From Sphingomonadales bacterium (GTDB lineage: Bacteria; Pseudomonadota; Alphaproteobacteria; Sphingomonadales; Sphingomonadaceae), in assembly GCA_016714795.1 (NCBI GenBank), contig JADKCA010000001.1, forward strand, positions 620,001-684,000: a DNA stretch of 64,000 bases, written 5' to 3'. A program made the position numbers and the translations under genes. Each line of letters starts with the position of its first letter. Positions within the stretch are counted from its first letter, which is position 1. Under the pieces are notes generated by a model. It did no database searches. It saw only the letters and a program-made list of their open reading frames with translations, and was not told the DNA's origin. This document shows, piece by piece, positions 35,576 through 44,307 of this stretch.

Positions 35576-36970
35576 GCAGGCGGGCAGACATCATCCTGCG
35601 CCGCGTCCGGGCCCCTGGGCGGCGCGCTTGGAGATGTGGCGATCAAGGACGGGCTGATCTGGCAGAGCGGCAGCGTGACCTGTTCCGGCCCCGAGCTGGA
35701 TGGAGCGGGAGCGCAACTATTCCCCGGTCTGATCGACCATCATGTCCATCTGCTGGCTACAGCGGCGCGGATGCGGTCGCTCGATCTGCATGGCCTGACC
35801 ACACAGGCAGAGCTTGTGTCTGCCTTGCGCGCCCATGCGGAAACGCTGCCGGTCAGCGCTTGGGTGCGTGCGGTCAATTATGATGAGCGCGCGGCGGGCC
35901 TGCCCGATGCGGATCAACTGGCTGACTGGTTGCCGCATCACAAGCTTCGGATGCAGGATCGCACCGGAGCCCTGTGGCTGCTCAACCGGCAGGCATTGGC
36001 GGACTTGGGGCAGGGGCCATTCCCGTCGGGTGTCGCCGTCTCTGCGGATGGGCGACCCTCAGGCGTGATCCGCAGGGAGGATGGCTGGCTGCGGTCGCAT
36101 CTGCCTCAGGAAACGCCAGACCTGTCGGCGCTTTCCCGCCAAGGCGCGGCCTGGGGTTTGACGGGCTTTACCGATGCGGGGGCCGGGAATGGGGCGGAAG
36201 AGGCGCGGCTCTTGTCTGACGCCCGCCAGTCTGGCGCATTGCTCCAGCGTCTCTGCCTGATGGGAACGGAAGACCTGCCGGAGAGCGTGGCCTTTGCTCG
36301 CGGCCCACTCAAGCTGCTGTATGACGACGCGAATCTTCCGGACCTTGACGATTTTGTCGCGCGCATCCGCACGGCGCGGGCGCAAGGACGCGCGGTTGCT
36401 GCGCATTGCGTGACAGTGGCGGAACTGGCCCTCTTTCTCGCCGCGCTGGATGCGGCAGGCGGCGGGCGATGGGGGGACAGGGTGGAACATGGCGGGCTCA
36501 TTCCGGCGGATTTCATTCCCGAACTGCGGCGGCATCGGTTGACCGTGGTGACCCAACCAGATTTCATCCGCACGCGGGGCGACCGTTACCGGGCAGAGAT
36601 TGATCGGGTGGAATGGCCGGATCTGTATCGGCTGGGCAGTCTGGCAAGGGCGGGTGTTGCCATCTCTGTCGGGTCCGACGCGCCTTATGGAAGCTGCAAT
36701 CCGTGGGAGGCCATCCGGTCCGGCATGAACCGCACGACCAAGGCCGGAAACAGCCTTGGGAGCGGGGAGGCACTTCCGCCGCAGCCCCTCCTTGCCATGT
36801 TTGGCGGCACCTTTCAGCATCCATCTCAACCGCGCACGCTCGATCCCGGGCAAACGGCTGATCTGGTCTTGCTGGATGACGATTGGGCGGAGCAGTTGCG
36901 GGATGAAGCGGCCGTGCCGGTCAAAGGTACCTGGATCGAAGGCCGGTGCCAGTTCGGAGTGGGGCTGTGA
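35572..36970 (+). CDS. Amidohydrolase family protein, YtcJ-like (frameshifted)
   Basis: This metal-dependent hydrolase of the amidohydrolase superfamily shows the motifs LIDHHVHL (HxH), CVTVAELALF and GDRVEHGGLIP, VAISVGSDAPYG (late metal Asp) and LDPGQTADLVLLDDDW. The gene starts at the ATG at 35572 (MSRRADIILRRVRA). The frame then shifts at the CCCC at 35612-35615. Removing one C gives VRALGGALGDVAIKDGLIW, and the frame stays open to the stop at 36968-36970. About 465 residues result. Its start overlaps the CoA-transferase stop and its end overlaps the next GTG by three bases, so it is firmly part of the operon. The substrate (amide or lactam) is unknown. Confidence 0.85.
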
Positions 36971-37584
36971 AGGGCGCGATCAAAGTTGGCGCGGTCATCC
37001 TCGCCGCCGGGTCCAGCCGCAGGATGGGCTCCAACAAGCTGTGTGCGCTGCTGGATGGAAAGCCGGTCATCGCTCATGTTGCAGACATGGTGCTGGCTGC
37101 GGGCCTGCCTGCAGTGATCGTGGTGGGGCATGAGGCCGATGCTGTGATGGAGAGTCTGGGGGCGCGAACAATCCTCTCTGTCGTCGCACCAGACCATGCA
37201 GCCGGGCAGGCGCATTCGCTGGCCGCAGGCGTGCGTGCCATTCCCGCAGACTGGGATGCCGCCTTCATCTGCTTGGGAGACATGCCGCTTGTTCCGGCAG
37301 AGTTGTTGCGGAAGATGGCCCAAGCCGCATCCACGCGGACCATAATCGTGCCGCACTTCAATGGCCGACGCGGCAATCCCGTCTTGTGGGGGCGCCGCTG
37401 GTTCGATGCGCTTCAGACGCTGACCGGAGACAAAGGCGCACGCGATTTGCTGTTGCACCATCGCGCAGACGTGACAGAATTCGCTTGGCGTGATGACTCG
37501 ATCCATCATGATGCCGATACGCCCGAAGCGCTGGCAGCCATGAGAGACCAATGCCGTGTTGCCAAGGACGAAAGCGCGAATTAG
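36967..37584 (+). CDS. MocA/MobA-like nucleotidyltransferase
   Basis: This 205-residue protein has the NTP-transferase signature VGAVILAAGSSRRMGSNKLCALLDGKPV at its start, and LGDMPLVPAE for metal and nucleotide binding, as in molybdopterin cytidylyl/guanylyltransferases (MocA). GHEADAV and GRRGNPVLWGRRWF also match that group. It could finish a molybdenum cofactor for a hydroxylase encoded elsewhere, in line with xdhC at 13071. CofC-type function in F420 synthesis is an alternative, but a separate cofC is present at 45144. The start is the GTG at 36967, overlapping the stop of the preceding gene. Confidence 0.85.
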   Translation: MKGAIKVGAVILAAGSSRRMGSNKLCALLDGKPVIAHVADMVLAAGLPAVIVVGHEADAVMESLGARTILSVVAPDHAAGQAHSLAAGVRAIPADWDAAFICLGDMPLVPAELLRKMAQAASTRTIIVPHFNGRRGNPVLWGRRWFDALQTLTGDKGARDLLLHHRADVTEFAWRDDSIHHDADTPEALAAMRDQCRVAKDESAN

Positions 37585-37626
37585 TCTCGCCTGACTATCA
37601 AGGTGAGAAATAGAGAGAGGATGGCC

Positions 37627-39354
37627 ATGGCCGACTATGATCTGGTGATCCGCAATGCCGAAATTCATGACGGCTTGGGGAATGCTCCCGTGAACGGTGC
37701 CGTCGCCGTGAAGGCTGGGCTGATTGCGGCAGTGGGCGATGTGGCGGGCTCCGGCACGCAGGAAATAGACGCTGGCGGTTGCCTGCTCACACCGGGATTT
37801 GTGGATGTGCACACACATTTTGACGGGCAGGCGACGTGGGAACACACGCTCGCGCCATCCTCCATTCATGGCGTGACATCGGTTGTGATGGGCAATTGCG
37901 GCGTGGGCTTCGCGCCCTGCAAGCCCGATCAGCGCGACATGCTGGTCCAGTTGATGGAAGGCGTGGAGGATATTCCGGAAGTTGTCCTCACCGAAGGGCT
38001 GCCGTGGGACTGGGAAACTTTCCCCGATTATCTCGACCGGCTGGAAGCGCGCGATTTTGATGTCGATGTGGCAGCACAACTGCCTCACTCTGCCGTGCGC
38101 GTCTATGTCATGGGCGCGCGGGCGCTGACGGGCGAGCCCGCCACGGCGGAAGACATGGCGCAAATGCGTGCGCTGGTGAAAGAAGCGGTTGAAGCGGGCG
38201 CGCTGGGCGTCTCCACCTCTCGCAACATGATCCACCGCACCCGCGCGGGCGAACTGGCCCCCAGTCTCCATTCGGAGGTGGAGGAACTGTGCGAAATGGC
38301 GCGAGGCCTGGGCGATGCGGGCAAGGGCGTGTTCCAGATGATCCCGCAAATCTTTGCCCAGCCGGATGATGAATATGCGGTGGTGGAAAGCATCGCCAAA
38401 GCAGGCGGTCGGCCGATTTCCTTCACGATGATTGCCTTTGGCGAACATCGCGATGGCTGGCTGAAGTTGCCAGCCCGCATCGCCGCTGCCAAAGCAGATG
38501 GTCTGACGATCCGGGGGCAAGTCTCACCGCGTCCAGTGGGTGTGCTTTACGGGCTGGACCTCAGCTTTCACCCCTTTGCGCTGCACCCCAGCTTCCAGCC
38601 GATTGCAGAGCTGCCGCTGGCGGAGAAGCTGGCGATCATGAAAGATCCGGACTTCCGGGCCAAATTGCTCTCCGAAAAGCCGGAGCATCCCAACCCCATT
38701 TCCATCTCGTTCGTGGAACGCGCCCACACCACCTTCCGGCTAGGCAGCCCGCCAAGCTATGAACCCGATCCGGCCACGCGGCTGGACCGGGAGGCGGCTG
38801 CTCAGGGCCGCGACCTGATGGATTATCTTTATGATGTGCTGCTTGAGGATGAGGGGCGCATGATCCTCTATGGCCCTAGCGCCTATGAAGATGGCGGGCT
38901 CGAAGGCATCCGCTCCTTGCTGGGCCTGCCGGAAACGTTGATGGCGCTCTCAGATGGTGGCGCGCATTATGGGCTGATCTGCGATTCAAGCTTCCCGACC
39001 TGGTTCCTGAAGCGCTGGGGCCGTGATGCAACCGGAGCAGACGGAATTCCGCTGCCTCTTGCCATTGCAGAATTGACCAGCAAGGCAGCGGACACGGTCG
39101 GCCTCAATGATCGGGGCCGGATTGCGCCGGGATATAAAGCAGACATCAACGTCATCGACTTGCCTGCGCTCGATCTGACGGCGCCGTTCGTGAAGCGTGA
39201 TTTGCCTGCCGGCGGCAAGCGGCTGCACCAGATTTCGCACGGCTATCGCTATACCATCAAGTCCGGCGTGGTGACGTACATGGACGGCAAACCCACAGGC
39301 GCACTGCCGGGGCGGCTGGTGCGTGGGGCACAGCCGGAACCGATGGCGGCATGA
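37627..39354 (+). CDS. N-acyl-D-amino-acid deacylase-type amidohydrolase
   Basis: D-aminoacylase-family amidohydrolases remove acyl or carbamoyl groups from amides. The 575-residue protein shows GFVDVHTHFDGQ (HxH), the segment MGNCGVGFAPCKPDQRD, and a late metal Asp in LSDGGAHYGLICDSS, plus GRIAPGYKADINVIDL. These match family members found in many catabolic gene sets. I use the second of two close ATG codons (37627; the other is 37621), since AGAGAGG sits at the better distance. It follows the nucleotidyltransferase by 42 bases. It may cleave an amide in the pathway substrate. Confidence 0.88.
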   Translation: MADYDLVIRNAEIHDGLGNAPVNGAVAVKAGLIAAVGDVAGSGTQEIDAGGCLLTPGFVDVHTHFDGQATWEHTLAPSSIHGVTSVVMGNCGVGFAPCKPDQRDMLVQLMEGVEDIPEVVLTEGLPWDWETFPDYLDRLEARDFDVDVAAQLPHSAVRVYVMGARALTGEPATAEDMAQMRALVKEAVEAGALGVSTSRNMIHRTRAGELAPSLHSEVEELCEMARGLGDAGKGVFQMIPQIFAQPDDEYAVVESIAKAGGRPISFTMIAFGEHRDGWLKLPARIAAAKADGLTIRGQVSPRPVGVLYGLDLSFHPFALHPSFQPIAELPLAEKLAIMKDPDFRAKLLSEKPEHPNPISISFVERAHTTFRLGSPPSYEPDPATRLDREAAAQGRDLMDYLYDVLLEDEGRMILYGPSAYEDGGLEGIRSLLGLPETLMALSDGGAHYGLICDSSFPTWFLKRWGRDATGADGIPLPLAIAELTSKAADTVGLNDRGRIAPGYKADINVIDLPALDLTAPFVKRDLPAGGKRLHQISHGYRYTIKSGVVTYMDGKPTGALPGRLVRGAQPEPMAA

Positions 39355-39419
39355 AAGGCGCAGGCCGTAACGGAATTTATAACTAATAAAAAAATTTCGG
39401 CGAACTGCTTGAACGACCC

Positions 39420-39443
39420 CCATTGGTTCGATAACGCCAATGG
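39420..39443. promoter_or_regulatory. Inverted repeat before the acyl-CoA dehydrogenase pair
   Basis: CCATTGG (39420-39426) and CCAATGG (39437-39443) are exact reverse complements with a 10-base spacer. They lie 45 bases before the GTG at 39488, in a 133-base gap that also holds an A-rich stretch (AATAAAAAAATTT). It is a candidate operator for the TetR encoded at 41863. Confidence 0.4.
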
Positions 39444-39487
39444 TCTGAACGCAGGGCAGACAAGGCCCGATCAACAAGGAGAGCGAT

Positions 39488-40603
39488 GTGAATTTCGATT
39501 TCTCGGACGAACAAAAGGCCCTGAAGGACGAGGCGCGCAAGTTCCTCGCTGCCAAATGCCCGCCGGATCGCGTGCGCAAGCTGATGGAAGAAGGCTCCAG
39601 CGGCCATGATGCGGACCTTTGGGCCGCGATCATCGAGCAGGGTTGGACCGGCGCTGCCATTCCCGAAGAGCATGGCGGGCTTGGCCTTGGCTATCTCGAA
39701 CTCTGCTGTATCGCGGAAGAGCTGGGCCGCGCAGTTGCGCCGACGCCCTTTGCCTCCAGCGTCTATTTCTTCGCGGAAAGCGTCCTGCTGGCTGGCAGCG
39801 ATGCGCAGAAGGCGGCGTATCTGCCCAAGATCGTGACCGGTGAAATCATCGGCACGCAGGGTAGCAGCGAAAAGGTCGGTCCTGTCACGGCAGAGTCGAT
39901 TGATGCGGAAGTCTCGGGCGGCAAGCTCAGCGGCGTGAAAGTGCCGGTGATGGACGGCATGATTGCCACCCACGCGGTCGTGCTGGCCAAGGAAGGCGGC
40001 AAACCCGGCCTGTTCATCGTTGACCTGTCTGCTGATGGCGTCAGCCGCGAGCAGCTTCGCATGATGGACGCGTCGCGCGGGGCGGCCAAGGTCAGCTTCT
40101 CCAACGTGCCTGCCGAACGGCTGGGAGAAGCGGGCGAGGGCATCACCCTGTTTGATGCCGTGAATGATCGGGCGGCAGTGCTGATGGCGTTTGAACAGGT
40201 GGGCGGGGCTGATATGTGCCTTGAAATGGGCCGCGAATATGCGCTCAACCGCTTCGCCTTTGGTCGGCCCATCGGTGGCTATCAGGCGATCAAGCACAAG
40301 CTGGCTGACATGTACTGCAAGAACACGCTGGCACGCGGAAATGCCTATTATGGCGCTTGGGCGCTCAACACCAATGCCAGCGAACTGCCAATTGCGGCAG
40401 CCGGTGCGCGTGTTTCCGCATCCGATGCCTATTGGAATGCGGCCAAGGAAAATGTTCAGGTCCATGGCGGCATGGGCTTCACATGGGAGGTGGATTGCCA
40501 CCTGCATTACCGCCGCAGCCAGCAGATCGGCCTCGTCGCCGGAAGCGCGCGCGTGTGGAAGGAAAAGCTTGTGTCTCGCATTGAGCGGCGCAACGCGGCC
40601 TAA
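39488..40603 (+). CDS. Acyl-CoA dehydrogenase, likely small/non-catalytic subunit of a heteromer
   Basis: This 371-residue acyl-CoA dehydrogenase starts at a GTG (VNFDFSDEQKALKDEARKFLA). It has the FAD-type C-terminal helices (QVHGGMGFTWEVDCHLHYRRSQ), but its last motif is LVAGSARVWKEKL. It therefore lacks the catalytic Glu motif (SxE/GTxE) seen in the next gene. In mycobacterial steroid degradation, heterotetrameric acyl-CoA dehydrogenases pair an active with an inactive subunit (for example FadE28-FadE29). A similar arrangement is likely here, with the gene at 40627 as partner, 23 bases downstream. The substrate is probably a bulky CoA ester. Confidence 0.9.
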   Translation: MNFDFSDEQKALKDEARKFLAAKCPPDRVRKLMEEGSSGHDADLWAAIIEQGWTGAAIPEEHGGLGLGYLELCCIAEELGRAVAPTPFASSVYFFAESVLLAGSDAQKAAYLPKIVTGEIIGTQGSSEKVGPVTAESIDAEVSGGKLSGVKVPVMDGMIATHAVVLAKEGGKPGLFIVDLSADGVSREQLRMMDASRGAAKVSFSNVPAERLGEAGEGITLFDAVNDRAAVLMAFEQVGGADMCLEMGREYALNRFAFGRPIGGYQAIKHKLADMYCKNTLARGNAYYGAWALNTNASELPIAAAGARVSASDAYWNAAKENVQVHGGMGFTWEVDCHLHYRRSQQIGLVAGSARVWKEKLVSRIERRNAA

Positions 40604-40626
40604 GAAATCGGAAAGAGGATCAGATC

Positions 40627-41862
40627 ATGGATTTCAACGACAGTCCTGAAGAAGCTGCCTATCGCGCGCAGGTTCGCGCATGGCTCGAAGCGAATGCCCC
40701 GCGCGATGCGAAGGGTGCAAGCCTGGGTGATGAAGACGAAAGCCAGATGGATGCGTGCAAGGCATGGCAGGCCACAAAGGCTGCTGCGGGCTATGCACAG
40801 ATCCGCTGGCCCAAGGAATGGGGCGGTGGCGGCGGCACCACCATGCAGTCGGTCATCTTCAGTCAGGAAGAAGCGCGCATGGGCGTGCAGCTCGGCGGCC
40901 CGTTCGCCATTGGCTTGGGCATGTGCATCCCCACCGTGATGGCAACGGCAGATGACGAAACCAAGAAGCGTTTTGTTGGCCCCGCCGTGCGTGGCGAGGA
41001 AATCTGGTGCCAGCTCTTTTCCGAACCCGCTGGTGGTTCGGACGTGGCGGCAATCCGCACCCGTGCTGTCAAGGATGGCGAAGACTGGGTGATCAACGGC
41101 CAGAAGATCTGGACGTCGGGCGCACATTATGCCCAATATGGCATCGTGCTGGTCCGGACTGATCCTGACGCGGTGAAGCATAAGGGCCTCACCATGTTCT
41201 GGATCGATATGAAATCGCCCGGCGTCGAGTGCAAGACGATCCATCAGATGAGCGGTGCGCGCGGCTTCAACGAAGTCTTCTTCACCGATGTCCGTGTCAA
41301 GGACAGCCAGCGTCTGGGTGCGCTGCATGATGGATGGAATGTTTCGATCATCACGCTGATGAACGAACGTGCTTCGGTCAGCGGTGGTGGCGGTGCGGTT
41401 GGCGGTGGCGTCAACAACATCCTCAAGGCGGCACAGAAGGTGACGGGTGCTGACGGGGCTCCGCTCGCTCAGGATGCGGCGCTGCGCGAGAAGATGGCAG
41501 ACTGGTATGTGATGTCCGAAGGGCTGCGCTTCACCGGGATGCGCTCGCTCTCGGCACTGTCTCAGGGCAAGACACCGGGGCCGGAGCAGTCCATTTCCAA
41601 GCTGGTCTATGCCAGCATGGCGCAGGATATTGCGGCGACCGCCGTCGATCTTCAGGACCAGTTCGGCATGATCCGCGATGAAGGTGTTGCCGCCTTCCAC
41701 GGGGCTTTCCAGGAAGCGGTGCTGGGTTCGCCCGGTTCGCGCATCGCGGGAGGCACCGATGAAATCCTGCGCAACATCATTGCAGAGCGCGTGTTGGGCC
41801 TGCCCGGCGAAATCCGGGTGGACAAGACGATGCCCTTCAAGGATTTGCCGACGGGCCGCTGA
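40627..41862 (+). CDS. Acyl-CoA dehydrogenase, likely catalytic subunit of a heteromer
   Basis: This 411-residue enzyme shows LFSEPAGGSDVAAIRTRA, INGQKIWTSGAHYAQYG for FAD/substrate contact, and the end motif RIAGGTDEILRNIIAERVLGLP with the Glu expected for the catalytic base. It pairs with the preceding gene, whose product lacks that Glu. A GAAAGAGG ribosome site precedes the ATG. The TetR gene starts directly at the next base after its stop (TGAGTG). Confidence 0.92.
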   Translation: MDFNDSPEEAAYRAQVRAWLEANAPRDAKGASLGDEDESQMDACKAWQATKAAAGYAQIRWPKEWGGGGGTTMQSVIFSQEEARMGVQLGGPFAIGLGMCIPTVMATADDETKKRFVGPAVRGEEIWCQLFSEPAGGSDVAAIRTRAVKDGEDWVINGQKIWTSGAHYAQYGIVLVRTDPDAVKHKGLTMFWIDMKSPGVECKTIHQMSGARGFNEVFFTDVRVKDSQRLGALHDGWNVSIITLMNERASVSGGGGAVGGGVNNILKAAQKVTGADGAPLAQDAALREKMADWYVMSEGLRFTGMRSLSALSQGKTPGPEQSISKLVYASMAQDIAATAVDLQDQFGMIRDEGVAAFHGAFQEAVLGSPGSRIAGGTDEILRNIIAERVLGLPGEIRVDKTMPFKDLPTGR

Positions 41863-42492
41863 GTGGACGCTGGCCTGTCCGTTGCACCGCAAGACTCTTT
41901 GCCCCGTCTGGGGGCAAAGGGCTTGCGGACGCGCAGGCGGATCATGGAGGCCACGGCCCAGTTGCTGAAGCAAAAGCCGTATAGCGATGTCCGCATTACC
42001 GATGTGGCGCGCGGTGCGGAAATTGCTCAGCCGAATTTCTACACCTATTTCGCCAGCCTTGAGGATGTGATCGTCGCGCTGGCGGAAGAAGTGTCAACCA
42101 GCCCGCTCGCCCGCTTCATCGCATTGCGGGAAGAAGGGAAGGATTGGGCGGCAGCGATGGTGGAAACCGCCATTCCCATCTGGAGGGAGCATCGCACGCT
42201 TTTTGCCATTATCGGGTTGCTGGCGGACAAGCAGCATGGCGATTTTCCGAGACTGCGGGTGCAGCAGACGCGCGATGTCTGCAAGGCGTTCGAGGGGCTG
42301 ATTCGCCGCGCGCAGGAGGACGGCGAATTGCCGCTTTCCATCAAGCCGCGTTTGGGCAGTTACCTTTGCCTTGGTGTGCTCTCGTCCACCTGCGACCGAT
42401 ATGATTTGTGGACAGCGTCCGGCTTCACGCATGAGGACATGGTGGAAACCACCGCCTCCATGCTGCGCATTCTTGCAACCGGACGCGGATAA
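41863..42492 (+). CDS. TetR family regulator inside catabolic operon
   Basis: The 209-residue protein has a TetR helix-turn-helix (residues about 25-70: ATAQLLKQKPYSDVRITDVARGAEIAQPNFYTYFAS as the region) and a helical ligand-binding domain. It starts with a GTG immediately after the acyl-CoA dehydrogenase stop. Being inside the operon, it probably represses it in response to a CoA ester, like KstR-type regulators; this is inference. A candidate operator is the inverted repeat at 39420-39443. The short-chain dehydrogenase gene starts 12 bases after its stop. Confidence 0.88.
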   Translation: MDAGLSVAPQDSLPRLGAKGLRTRRRIMEATAQLLKQKPYSDVRITDVARGAEIAQPNFYTYFASLEDVIVALAEEVSTSPLARFIALREEGKDWAAAMVETAIPIWREHRTLFAIIGLLADKQHGDFPRLRVQQTRDVCKAFEGLIRRAQEDGELPLSIKPRLGSYLCLGVLSSTCDRYDLWTASGFTHEDMVETTASMLRILATGRG

Positions 42493-42504
42493 AGGATCAA
42501 GACA

Positions 42505-43284
42505 ATGAGTTTTTCCCTTCCTTATGTTTCGAATGATCTGACCGGGCAGGTCGCGCTGGTGACCGGGGCTTCGTCTGGCCTTGGCGTGCGCTTTGCCAAG
42601 GTGCTGGCCGCGTGTGGCGCAAAGGTTGTTCTGGCGGCCCGGCGCCTTGACAAGCTGGAAGAGCTGGCCGCTGAAATCCGCGCCGATGGTGGAGAGGCTT
42701 TGGCGGTCGCGATGGATGCGCAAGATGCGGACCAGTTGATCGCGGCCGTCGATGCGGCGGAAAAGGCCTTTGGCACTGTGACCATCCTGATCAACAATGC
42801 CGGCATTCCCGATGCCCAGCGGGCGCACAAGATGCCGCTCGAGCTGATCGACCGCGTGCTCGACGTCAATTTGCGCGCGCCCTATATTCTGGCCTGCGAG
42901 GTCGCGCGCCGCCTGATGGCTGCCGAAAAGCCGGGCCGGATCGTCAATCTCTCTTCACTCGCGCATTATCGCTATGATGGCGGCGGTTCCGCGCTCTACG
43001 CCATCACCAAAACAGCGGTTGCGCGGATGACCGAGGCGCTTTCGGTGGAATGGGTGAAGTTCAACATCAATGTGAACGCCATCTGCCCCGGCTCCTTTGC
43101 GTCCGAAATGATGGACGGCATGATTTCGCGCGTGGGTGATTTCTCCCAATATCTGCCGCGCAAGCGTCTGGGTGACCCAGCGCAGCTTGATACCACCCTG
43201 CTTTATCTTGTTTCGCCTGCTTCCGAATTTGTGACAGGAGCAGTGATCCGCGTTGATGACGGGCAGACGGCCCAGACCCGCTAA
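42505..43284 (+). CDS. Short-chain dehydrogenase/reductase
   Basis: This NAD(P)-dependent oxidoreductase of 259 residues shows the cofactor motif VTGASSGLGVRFAK, NNAG at about residue 93, and the catalytic Tyr-Lys pair in YAITKTA. It likely oxidises or reduces a hydroxy/keto group of the pathway CoA ester, comparable in place to IpdF in the steroid operon. AAAGGA lies upstream of the ATG. It is followed by the nitronate-monooxygenase-like gene after 34 bases. Confidence 0.92.
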   Translation: MSFSLPYVSNDLTGQVALVTGASSGLGVRFAKVLAACGAKVVLAARRLDKLEELAAEIRADGGEALAVAMDAQDADQLIAAVDAAEKAFGTVTILINNAGIPDAQRAHKMPLELIDRVLDVNLRAPYILACEVARRLMAAEKPGRIVNLSSLAHYRYDGGGSALYAITKTAVARMTEALSVEWVKFNINVNAICPGSFASEMMDGMISRVGDFSQYLPRKRLGDPAQLDTTLLYLVSPASEFVTGAVIRVDDGQTAQTR

Positions 43285-43318
43285 CCCCAGATCCGTAAAA
43301 CGAAGAGAGGATTGACCG

Positions 43319-44284
43319 ATGATCAAGACCAGACTGACCGAAATGTTCGGCGTCGAAACCCCCATCTGCATGGGCGGCATGACCGGCGTGGGCTATGGTG
43401 AACTCGTGGCGGCTGTCGCCAACGCAGGTGCGCTGGGCTTCATCACCGCGCACATGTTTCCCAGCGGAGAGGCATTGCTGGCCGAGATCGAAAAGACCAA
43501 GGCGCTGACCAGCAAGCCGTTTGGTGTGAACCTGACTTTGCTGCCCTCGATCAATCCCATTCCCTATGACGAATATCGCGAAGCCATCATCTCTTCGGGC
43601 ATCAAGATCGTGGAAACGGCGGGCCGTGCGCCGACCGACCATCTCCCGCGCTTCAAGGAGCATGGCGTGAAGGTGATCCACAAATGCACCAGCGTCCGCC
43701 ACGCCGTCTCTGCGGTGAAGAAGGGCGTTGATGTCATCAGCATCGACGGTTTCGAATGCGCCGGCCATCCCGGTGAGGATGATGTCGGGCTGGTCGTGCT
43801 GCTGCCTGCCACGGTGGATGCCGTGGACGTGCCGGTGATCGCATCGGGCGGCATGGCCGATGGTCGCGGCCTTGTCGCCGCGCTGGCACTGGGCGCGGAT
43901 GGCGTGAACATGGGCACCCGCTTTTGCGCGACCATTGAAGCGCAGATTCACCAGAATGTGAAGCAGGCGATTGTCGATAACACCGAGCTGGATACCATTC
44001 TGGTGGGCCGCACGCTCAAAAACACGGCGCGTGTCGCCAAGAATTCCGTATCCTCGCAGGTCTATGCCATCCAGCAAGACCCGACCAAGACGTTCGAAGA
44101 TGTGAAGGCGCTGATGGCAGGCCAGCGCGGGCGTGACAATGTGTTGCGCGATGGCGATGTGGATGGCGGTATCTGGACCTCCGGGCAGAGCCAGGCGCTG
44201 ATCCATGACATTCCCACCTGCGCCGAACTGGTGAAAAACATCATGGCGCAGGCAGAGGCTGTCCGCGCGAAACTCGCGGGCTGA
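43319..44284 (+). CDS. Nitronate monooxygenase-family FMN enzyme (IpdC-like)
   Basis: The 321-residue flavoprotein has TIM-barrel motifs PICMGGMTGVGYGELVAAVANAG, VDVISIDGFECAGHPGED with the conserved His, and VPVIASGGMADGRGLVAALALGADGVNMGTRF for FMN phosphate. Members in steroid degradation (IpdC) act on a CoA-linked ring intermediate. The neighbourhood of crotonase, dehydrogenases and SDR fits that setting, but the substrate is unproven. AGAGAGG precedes the ATG. The cofE gene starts 23 bases after its stop. Confidence 0.9.
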   Translation: MIKTRLTEMFGVETPICMGGMTGVGYGELVAAVANAGALGFITAHMFPSGEALLAEIEKTKALTSKPFGVNLTLLPSINPIPYDEYREAIISSGIKIVETAGRAPTDHLPRFKEHGVKVIHKCTSVRHAVSAVKKGVDVISIDGFECAGHPGEDDVGLVVLLPATVDAVDVPVIASGGMADGRGLVAALALGADGVNMGTRFCATIEAQIHQNVKQAIVDNTELDTILVGRTLKNTARVAKNSVSSQVYAIQQDPTKTFEDVKALMAGQRGRDNVLRDGDVDGGIWTSGQSQALIHDIPTCAELVKNIMAQAEAVRAKLAG

Positions 44285-44307
44285 TCGCACCAACGGAAAG
44301 GGCGGCT

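Noticed and set aside
36967..37584. MocA-like protein as the CofC or CofD enzyme of F420 synthesis.
   Set aside because: Its N-terminal LAAGSSRRMGSNK motif is that of molybdenum-cofactor nucleotidyltransferases, and a better cofC candidate lies between cofE and fbiC. It is not similar in layout to CofD.
39355..39487. A small RNA or hidden gene in the A-rich gap before the acyl-CoA dehydrogenases.
   Set aside because: I see only an inverted repeat and promoter-like AT-rich sequence, with no open frame and no strong terminator.
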